A stretch of DNA of 64,000 nt. Origin: Euglena gracilis. Its lineage: Eukaryota > Euglenida > Euglenophyceae > Euglenales. The translations under genes were made by a program, and so were the position numbers. Positions 27,411 through 37,177 of the stretch are shown here, in pieces; position 1 is the stretch's first letter, and each line of letters opens with the position of its first letter. Below the pieces are notes generated by a model, which worked only from the letters and a program-made list of their open reading frames with translations, was not told the DNA's origin and made no database searches. The DNA lies in contig CP154954.1 in the NCBI GenBank assembly GCA_039621445.1, positions 45,115,847 through 45,179,846 of the forward strand, given 5' to 3'.

Positions 27411-27520
27411 TAGTGATCTATGGGCCTATCGACAACCTCGAACCCCCAGCCTGCGTTCCTCAGCTTTGAGTTGCTGACGGGTGGGTCCTAATTTGGGTGC
27501 TCCCCGCCCTCTGCTCGGGG

Positions 27521-27636
27521 GGCTGGCGGGCGACCTGGACATGTACGGGCCACGGCACCCGAAGGTGGTCACCGGGCTGCTGTGCGTGGCACGGGACCTG
27601 CAGCGCCGCGGGGAGCTGCGCGACGCCGCGCTGATG
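27521..27636 (+). CDS. TPR copy 2, exon g
   Basis: Encodes GDLDMYGPRHPKVVTGLLCV then ARDLQRRGELRDAALM, a TPR beginning with the linker GPRHPKVV typical of kinesin-light-chain repeats. The last nine bases GCGCTGATG (27,628-27,636) are repeated at 28,002-28,010, immediately before exon h. The 5' edge is a guess. Confidence 0.65.
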
Positions 27637-30600
27637 AGGGGTTTGCTCAAGCCGGAGGGGACCCCCCAAGGGGGAGGGTCCAGCCAGCCAGCATTTTTTT
27701 TTCCAGCCAGCACATCCCAGCCGGGCTTTGGACCCCCCCCCCCCAGGGATCCGCTGATATAAAGTTCAGGCTGGTGAAGCTGGGCTGGAGCAAAAGAATT
27801 CTTCAGCCAAAAAAAATGGCCAAAATGGCATGTTTGCGTGGTTTTTGGGGATTTCACCTCCTAGCCTGGTATTTGGCTGAAAAATGCCAACCCAGCTGGA
27901 TTTGGGCTTATTTTGGGGGGGTACCCGCCAGGCCCAGCCAGCACGTTTTTCCCAGCCGGTCTGCGGGACCCCCCCCCCCGGGGTCTTTCATAAAACCTCT
28001 GGCGCTGATGTTCCAGCGGGCTGTTGAGGCCCAGAGCGCGGTGATCGGTGCTCACCACGCAGACGTCGGGGTGACGTACGGGCAGCTGGCGGGGGTGTAC
28101 GAGGGGCTGGGCCCAGGCTGGCGGCTGCTGATGACCCCCCCCCCCAGCCCGAGGTTTGACATGAGGAGGGCGAGGTGTCCACCCCCCCACCCCCAACGAG
28201 ACCAATTACCAGCCAACCAGACCTGGACCCGACCCCCCAGGAGAGGTTAAAGGGGGGCTGCCCTGGCCGACCGCGGCAAATCATGACTCCGGAACATGCA
28301 CAAAGGCTGCACTGGTACCTCCCCCCCCCCTTATCCAACGACCGGGCTTGTCTAACGACCACCCCCCCCCCGGTCAGAGACGATCTTTTTGTATACGATG
28401 TTGGTTTGGCCAAAGTTGCTAAAAGTTGGCTAAGAACAGTCAAAAATAGCCCAAAATGGCCTAAAATGGCCAAAGGATGGCCAAAAGTGCCCCAAAAAGT
28501 TGCCAAAAAATAGCAAAAATAAGGCAAAAATGGCCAAAAGTGGCCAACCGTAGTCAAGAAATAGCATAAATGGCCAAAAACAGCCCAAAAATGGCCATAT
28601 ACCCCCATCTATGGTAAATTTTCCTCCGACTTGGGGTCCACCCCGCTTGTCTAACGACCACCCCCCCCCCCTGGTCGAAGACGAACATTAGTGGTCGTTG
28701 GACAAGGGGGGGGAGGTAATTCATAACACAAATGTATTGTCGTTTTGATGGCCTCACTTGCCAGCACCCCTGGGTTATGTTGCGTGCTATTGATTGGTCA
28801 ACAGCACCCAAGATAACCCAGGGAGTCTGATTGGTCAGAATAAAAACCATGGGGTGCAGAGGGGCCCCAAGTCAAGCTTGACCATTTCTACCATCAAAAT
28901 GGACAGAAACGTTTTTTTTTTGGGCCAAAATTTTCGCATCTTGGCAAAATTTTCTCAAAAAAATTTGCACATTGAAAAGTAATGAAACAACACCCGAACA
29001 AACGAACACACAAACCCAGCCCCGGGGATGGCCCGCCAGCCTGCGGCTGGGAGTGGGATCGCGCCCTGGCGATGTACGAGCGATCGCTGGAGCTGCAGCT
29101 GGCGGTTTGGGGCCCAATGGAGCTGGAGATGGGCCCAGGGGTTTTTTTTTTAGTCGTAGACCCCCCCCCCCGGGGGGAGGGTGGGTGGGTCCAGCCGAGG
29201 CCCCAGGGTCCCCCCCAGGGGGGAATTGCTCAGTTTTGGAAACTTGAGGGGTGACTGACTGGTTTTTTTTGAATGATTGGCTGGTTTTCAGCCACAAACC
29301 CCCTGGCTTAGGCGGCGCAAATTGCCCAATTTTTTTTCCAATTTCTGTGCGTTTGAAGTGCGCGGGTTTCCGCTTACGATACCCCACTGTTTTGTGCTCA
29401 AAATTTTGAGAGGATGACACCAGTACGAAAATTTGGGTCGTTTAGGGTCCATTTTGGGCATTTTGACAAAGTGGCGATTTTGAAAATTTATGGTTGTTTT
29501 GGGGGGGGTTTGGAAAACAACCCCCCTGGAACGCCTTAAAATTTTGAAAAACAGAAAAAGGTGGGGAAACACCTGGCCTCTGGAGCCCCGGTTGTCTGGC
29601 GATGTTGCTGGACCCCCCCTCTGGAGGGAGGGGGACACGGTGTTGCAGGTGAAGAAGAGGCCACCGCTTAAGCAACCCGCGCATTTTTGAACCTCTCAAG
29701 AGTCCCGAGGTCCAGTGACGGGGGAGGTGAACACACAACACTGCCCAAAAGATGCTATAATTTCTGGAAGAGATGTGTTAGGCGGTAAACCGCACAAAAC
29801 TTGTTTTTGTGATGAAGAGATGCTACCCTAACGGAGGGGACTGGAACGGGAATAAAGGTAAAAATGAGGTTAGGCAGTTTACCGCGTAAAGAAGTGATGA
29901 TTCCTCAGGCGGAAACCCGCGCAGAAGTTTTTGAGAAAGAGAACAGTTCGTGTTTGTGGATGGCGTATGGGAGCGGGAAGTGGGAACGCGCTGAAACCTC
30001 TGGAAGTTGGTCATTACGTGAAGTTGTTAATGAACAAGTTTGGGGGAGGGGGAGGGATTTTGAGACGTTATTAGTGGGCGGTTATCCGCCTACTCCGCTT
30101 TTGCTCTGCGCGGGTTTCCGCGCAGGTATGGATTGGGCCGAAACACGCGTGGAGCTTGTTGCTGTCGCAATGGGTTGTGTTTGTGATGTTTCGGTGTCCC
30201 GAAGCGTGTCGGTGGTCGGTGTCGATGGAACAATGTTTGAAAGTCAGGCGGGACAGGTTGAAAGGGAGCGGTGGCTGCTGCGCCGGGACAGCAAGCACCC
30301 GAGCAGGCGGAAACCCGCCTGGCATTTGAGCAGGAGGTGTACACCCTCCTCTGCAATGAGGAGGTGGACGTGTTCCCCCTGGCCAGGTGGTGAAGGGGTG
30401 GCTGCAGGGACAGCAGTGGAACGCGTGTGTCAGTTGCCAGGCCGGGTGAGCTGCGGTAGAGAAGATATTTTGTTACTGTCCCGAAAAACAGCGAAATACC
30501 TGAGGTTGATTTCTCAGGAGGAACAAAAGCACCCAAGCTCCCAGGGCCCTCCATTTGGAACCCAACGGTGTTTGTGGTCCAAAATCAGGGTTTGGGGAAG

Positions 30601-33600
30601 GCTGACGAAGAATTGATTCAAGATATGGACGGAGAAACGCCTGTTTCAGCAGCTGGTGGCAGCAATCGAAAATTTTCGGGGGGTTTTGGGCAGGAGTCCT
30701 CCAAGTTCTGAAAAATTCAAGGCCTTTTCAATTGTTTTTTGAAAGAGTTTTACAGCATTTTTCCTTTAAAAAGCTGCAATTTTTGCTTAAATTCAGACAA
30801 AATGCCCAAACCACCTCTTTTTTTCTGGCTCTTCTTCCTTCGGGGTCGGCAACATGCCTCCAGAGGAGGCAACGGTGGTCTCCACTGTAAGAAGCCGTGT
30901 GGGAGGGGGATAAACCAGAAGGTTGTCATTCTCAACCATCGCCGGGTCGATGTTTGACCCGATGCATTTGGCTTCCATCCATGTAATCAGTCTCAGCACA
31001 AGCGTGTCCGGTCTTTTTGGAGATCACCCCTGCTCTGAGTGCCCAAGTTTAAGGGCTGCCCGTCTCTCCTTGTTTGGTCAAACCCTGCTGGTGCAATCTC
31101 CTCTCCCTGGTTTCCATAAACCTCCATCCCTCAAACTCACCACAACACGCCAGACACCATTCAGTTGCAAACTGTCTGGCAACCTGGCAACAAAGTCTGT
31201 CGTCCGTGTCCTTTGCAAAGATTCACCCCTGCAACTGGTGTCACAAGTAGGGTTGCAAAACTTTGCAAACAAGCCAGCAGAGTTCATTTCCAAGGAGGTT
31301 TCCATCTTCCACCCCCCCCCATCGTCCACAAACCCTTTTGCTTTTTCTGCCCACCCTTAACGCGGCCAGGCGGTTTCCCGCCTGACTTCTCTGACCTCAC
31401 AGCTGGTATGCCCCCCCATGCCTCCTACCCGTCATCAACTGTTTGTGTTATTGTCCGCGGTATTCCGCGTACCATTCTTTGTTTTCACTTTTAGGCGGTA
31501 ATCCGCGTACAAGTTTATTCTACGCGGATAACCGCCTAAACGTTTAACTCCGTTGTCTGTCACCTCTTGTTACGTGGTTATCCGCGTACGCTTGCAAATA
31601 TTTATTTGTTTCTCAAAGAGTGTTACTAACATAAACCATGAAGACACAGCCCCACCTCACAACCATTCAAAGTCAGTGTTTTCCAGCCATTTCAAACATT
31701 TCTAATACACCCCCAACTCACACAATTCACACACAATCGTAAATCGTTTAAGCGGAATACCGCGCAAAACCACTTTCGGAAAATTTTCGCCCAAAGCTGC
31801 AACACACCCCTCTGAACCTAGAATTTTGTGCCCTTTTAGGGGGGTTTTAAAACAGCCAAAAACGTCAAAAAACGCAAAAATCGGTTGGGCAATTCGCGCC
31901 GCCTAAGCCTGGAGCTGGAATATTCTTTTAAAAAAAAAATCTATTCATTTTGGCCCGGGGGACCAGAATGACCGACTGAACCCGCGGGAGGGGGGTTTGG
32001 AAGGGACTGGTTTGCAAGATGTGAATGACTGGTTGGGGGAAAGACCTCTCCCACCGTGTGGGACAGATCCCAAACGCCACCGCCAAACCCCTCCGCCCGT
32101 CCTGTGGGGTTCGGCTCAGTGCGTTTCCGTTTCCTGCTGGGCTTCGTGAAACGATTTCACTGTGAAGCGGCTTGTGCTGTGAATTTCCTGCCTGGGCACT
32201 GAACTCCGGGAAACGTGTGCCCTGAGAGGGAATGGAATTGGTCATTTCTGGCCGCCCACCTTGGGTGGAGTTCGGAGCATGCCATTGCCTACTAGCCCCT
32301 GCATGGGGGACAGGACAAGCGACCGGTTATGTAATACACGGGGTAGACAGAAATTACATTACCCAACAATTGAGGGAAAAAAATTTGGTCATGCGAAAGA
32401 GATCGACAAATGGCAAAGAACAGTGCTAGCAAGCTGTCGAATGCTGAAATTTACCAAAAAAAATTCTCATCTCCTCATTGAGTGAACGGAAGAGATTCAG
32501 GTTGTTTTCCTGAAATGAGCCAACAATGCTGTTCGGCGCCAAAGGCGCCAAAAGGTGCTATTTTTAGCATTTTCGCGATTTTGGCCATTTTGGGGAAAGT
32601 AAGTGGGTACCGGGACCCCCCCCCGGGGGGGACCCCAGGGGGTGGGTGGGTGGAGGGGATCCCCCTCCCCCCCAGCCTTAAAAAAAACCCCTGGATGGGC
32701 CGCATGTGCCACCGTATGGCGACATTGTACCAGAAGCAGGGCAACCAGGTCCGCGCCCTGGAGCTGTATGCCAAGTCCCGGGCGGTGAAGGAGGCTGTAC
32801 TGGGACCGGGCCAGCCGCTGGCTTGCGCGCCACGGAGCCTGCAAAGGTGACACAACCCCCCCCCCCCAATAACAAACCCCCCGAACCCCGATTTCGAGTG
32901 TCCGAATAATAAACCGGGGGGGGGGTTATTTGGGGGGTTTATGCGGTGGTGTGCGTGCACACACATGCGGCATCGGGCACATGTGCACACAAGCACACGG
33001 GCATGTGCGCACATGCCAATTGCGAACGTCTCGTGTCGGGCATGAGGACAAAGGCGAAGAGCCTAAGCAAAGAAGGTGTATCATCATCATGATTATAGTT
33101 GTGAATGATACCCAGCGTTTATACCTGTTTGCTTTTCAACCCAGACGTGACAACCAAGAAACTCCCCCAGTCCTGTCCCCAATCTGTGGGCCACACCCTC
33201 CAGTTTACAGTCCCCCACCACCTCACTGTCCCGAGTAGTATCCGAGCTACTCCACCCCTCTCCTTCCCTCCCCACCGGCCTGAGTCCAGGGAGGGGGGCT
33301 CAAGCTCGAACCTCCTCGGACATTTTTAAGCTCCCCCCCCCTCGAAAGAACCCTCCTTGGACGACCTGGAACGATATTCTAAGAGGTTCAGCACCCTCCT
33401 CGAACGACCTCGAACGACATTATGTGACACCAGGGAGTTTGTTATTTTGGGTTACACCAAGCAGTTGCATACAAAGGGTGCAAAAGGGAGTTGCAGACAC
33501 AGGGCAATAAACCCCCCAAATTAAAACAAAATAAGAACCCCCTGGGCCGATCGAGCAGAAATCCATTAATAAGACACCCCCCTCCAACGGTGCAAAGCGC

Positions 33601-36600
33601 TGGAGACGGTGAAAATTTTCCCTAAAAAATTACCAAAAACCCCAATTTCAGACACAAAATGATGAAATTTAAAAGTTTTTGGGATTTTGGAGTTCAGAAA
33701 GAAAACATGGATAATTTCAAATTGACCAGTTTACACATCGTGCGAAGCGCCAAAGGAAAAATTTAGTGTCGCTTTGGTAACCAGAAAATTATGGTTTTTT
33801 CCCCTGGCCCGGGTCGGTCAAAGAGTAAGAGACCCCCAAAAATAAGACCCCCCCCTGGAGGTTTCCCGCAGCAGCGAACCCCAAAAAATAATAATTAGAC
33901 CCAGGTCTTATTTGGGGGGGTTACCTCGAACAACGTTGCAGGAGGGTCTCGAACCTCCTCGAACGACACTTGAGGCGGGTCCCGACCCTCCTCGCAGGTC
34001 GTTGGGGCTCGTCCGAGGAGGGGGGGGGGCCTCCGCCCCCGGCCCCTCCCCCCACCACACCCCGTCCCCCGGCCGGCGGCTGGGCCCAGGGACCCGGTGG
34101 TGGGGGCCATCTCGTTCGTGATGGCGCAGCTGTTCCAGGCGGAGGGGCAGTACCCGCAGGCCCTCGAGGCGTACAACCGCGTCCTGGCCATCCAGTCCGC
34201 CCCGCCGGGCCCCGTCTGCCCCTGGCGCGCCGTGGCATGGACCTCCCGAGGGTTGGGGGGGGGGAGGTTGGGGGTTGGGTTCAGGGGGGTGGCGTGAGGT
34301 GGGGGCAGGCCGTTGCGTCCGGTATTTTCGAGGAAGGTCGCACTCCCCCAGGGGTAGACCCACCCACGGGAACCACACACCAACCCCACAAGGTGAGTGT
34401 ATGTCCCCACAGCGCTGGAATTACAGCAGAGTTACTCACCCGGCCCGGGGGAGCAACACAAGAGTACTGGTGTAAGGGGTCCCTGGCCACTCGCCACACA
34501 GCAATTTGGGCCAGAAGCGAAGTTAGCGCCGGCCATAAACAGACAAGAAGCCTTAGTGCAACCAAGGGGGGTGCTAATGGGCGGGCACTTTCAACTCCGA
34601 GTTGGGGTGTTGGGGTGGGTAGTGCTATGGCACACCCCCTGGCGCCGATGGCCCAGAAGTGTCCACAATGGACCGGCGGAATTTTTACTGGACCCCAGGA
34701 GGAGGAGGAGGAGGAGGAGGAGGAGGGTCTGCTGGTAGCCCCAGCTTGTGGAAAAGGCTTTCCAGTGCCATACACAAAGCTGCAGGATCTTTTTTGACGC
34801 CCAAAACCTGCCAACTTCCCTTTTTTTTGGCATTTTGGGATTTTTTTGGGGAACAAAGCCGGCCAAAGTAAACCCTCGAACCGTTTCACGCCCCATCGCC
34901 CCAGGTTTTTCTCCAGTCTGGACCCCCCCCCCCCAAGGCGACGGGAAATCCTGGGGGGCTCAGCTCTCTCAGCTCTGCCCTGCCCAGTTCATTGGCCACG
35001 GTGCCAGGGCGACACCTCCGCATGGCCGAAGTGTACAGCGCCATGGGCAGCCACACCGGGCAGTGGCCCGCCCACACGCTGCGTCCGTGGCACTGTGGGG
35101 AAGGGGTGTGTGCTTGGGGGGGGTGCAGTTTGGTGTGTATTTCAATCTCGGGAAGGGTTATTTGTTTCTTCGGTTTATTGTTTTCTGAACGTGCGAACGT
35201 GCATTCTGAAAGTGAACGAACTTGCACGTTTTTTTTACCTTTTCAGAATTTCCCCCACCTCCCACCCAGGGGCCGAACGTACCTACATCAGCATCCTCCC
35301 CAAAAAAACTGGTGCTGGTGGCTCCCTCAGCCATTCTGGCACGCGAGGGGGGAGAGAGGCGCCACAGGAGGAGGCTGCGTAGGAGGAGCACCCCCACCCC
35401 CCACCCCCACCCCCAAGCGGCGGGCCGGTGGGGTCGACGCCATCGACATGTACCGCAAGGTGATCCGCATGCAGGTGGAGGAGTGGGGCGCCAACTCCCT
35501 CGTGGTCGGTGAGGCCAGGGCGTCGGCCGCGAGGCCCAGGCACGTCCCCCCCCCCCGCCCCTGGCCATGCCCCACCCCTGCCCACTCAAGGCCAGGGAAA
35601 GAAAGAAAAGACAAACAGCAGTACGTAGTTACGATGAATGAATGCATGCATTCATTCAAGCCATGTGCGGGGCTAGGCACGCATCTGGCCCTGACGGCCT
35701 GCTCCGGGTGATAAAGGGTCTCCGCAGGGGGGCACTGGCATTTTGTTGTGCTTTTTTTGTGTTTTGCATGTTGGCAAAGGTTGTGGTTTTGGGATTTTTT
35801 TTCGTTTGTGTGTGTGCATGTGTGTGTGTGTTTCCCCGCAATTTCCCAATTCTTTGGTGGAATTTTTTTCGACCTGGAAAAATCCACATTTTGGACCTTT
35901 CGAAGTCCTGTCCAACAGAAAAGTGTACATCCCGGGAGATCTCCTGTAGGAACGCAATTTGGGAACGCAACCCAAATTTTCCAGTTTTGTGTTGCGTTTT
36001 CGAAGGTCCATTTTGCATCCCCCCCCCATCTGATTTAGGTTTCTGTCCCCGCCCATTGCTTCCTTGTCATTTTCAGGACGTTGGAACTGACTCCCCAAAT
36101 GGTCAGAGATGGCTGAGGCCCGAAACGGATTTAAACGGGCCGTATCGGGGGCCAGAGTGGCACGACGGCCAAACCACGGGGACCCCCGGGAAATGGTCGG
36201 GCCGCGAACGCGAGCGCCCCCCCCCCCCCCGTCCCCGGCCACCCGCCCCCCGTCCCCCGGCCCCGGCCCCGCCCCCAACCCCCGGCCCCGCCGCCCTGGG
36301 GGCGACGTACGCCCGGATGGCGCAGGCGTACACGCTGAGCGAGGACACGGAGTCCGCCCTGGCGGCGTGCAGCACCGCGCTGGACATCCGCCTGCTGTCC
36401 CTCGGCGAGCGGCACGACGAGGTGGTGGGGACGTACGAGCAGATGGGGAAGCCCAGGGGGCCCCGGGGCCCGCCAGGGGTTGGTTGCGGTGCCCCGCCGC
36501 CTGTCTGGGGGTGGGGGTGCTGGGTTGTGTGGTAACCCATGGCACTCGCGGCGCGCGTGACGTGTGTGACTGAGGGCCGCCACGAAGGGGAGGAGGGTTC

Positions 36601-37143
36601 AATTGTGTGCCAGGCTGTGGCTGGCGGTGGTCCGTTCAGGAGATGGCTTGGGGGCAAAGGGCTGAGGGCGTAGTAGGAGCCGCCCTGCCTGCGTTGTGGA
36701 AGACCCACGGGGACCCCCAGATGGCCATGAAGGCGTTTGAGAAGGCGATCCAGATCATGACCCGTGCCCAGGCCTTCCCCTCCACTGCCCCCATCCCATT
36801 TTTGGCCATTTTGGGAATTTTTGGAACAACATCAGCCAAAACCTATTAAAAACCTCATTTCCAACTCGGCACGCAGCGCTGGAGAAAATATTTTTTTTTC
36901 TAGTTGAGGGGACCCTCGGATCCCCCCCCCGGGGGGGGGGGGGTCTGGCTGGTCCATTTTTTCCAGCGCCCAGCCGATTGGCTAGCCAGTACCCCCCCCG
37001 GGGGGTCCTTAAGCAAAGCCTGCTCCCTCCCTCGACCCCCCCCCACGCCCCACCACACGCATGCACACAGCATTGTCGGCACCGCATGTTATTTTGTTAA
37101 TTTTGCCATCTTCCCCACTCAAACAAAACGGCCCATTTTTGCC

Positions 37144-37177
<34 letters not shown>

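Larger units (their letters stand above)
29135..32694. mobile_element. Transposon-like intron (i-j) with 15-bp inverted ends and 7-bp duplication
   Basis: The intron begins CCAGGGGTTTTTTTT (29,135-29,149) and ends with the exact complement AAAAAAAACCCCTGG (32,680-32,694). GATGGGC flanks it on both sides (29,128-29,134, 32,694-32,700). After removal of one copy the TPR frame continues from exon i to j. These are the marks of a CAGG-ended, hAT-like element used as an intron. It was later enlarged by the TIR element at 29,307-31,907; without that it would be about 960 bp. Confidence 0.7.

Noticed and set aside
29864-30616. 250-codon plus-strand ORF in the TIR element as a transposase
   Set aside because: No DDE or zinc motifs, odd composition, and it crosses the palindromic sites; not supportable as a transposase.
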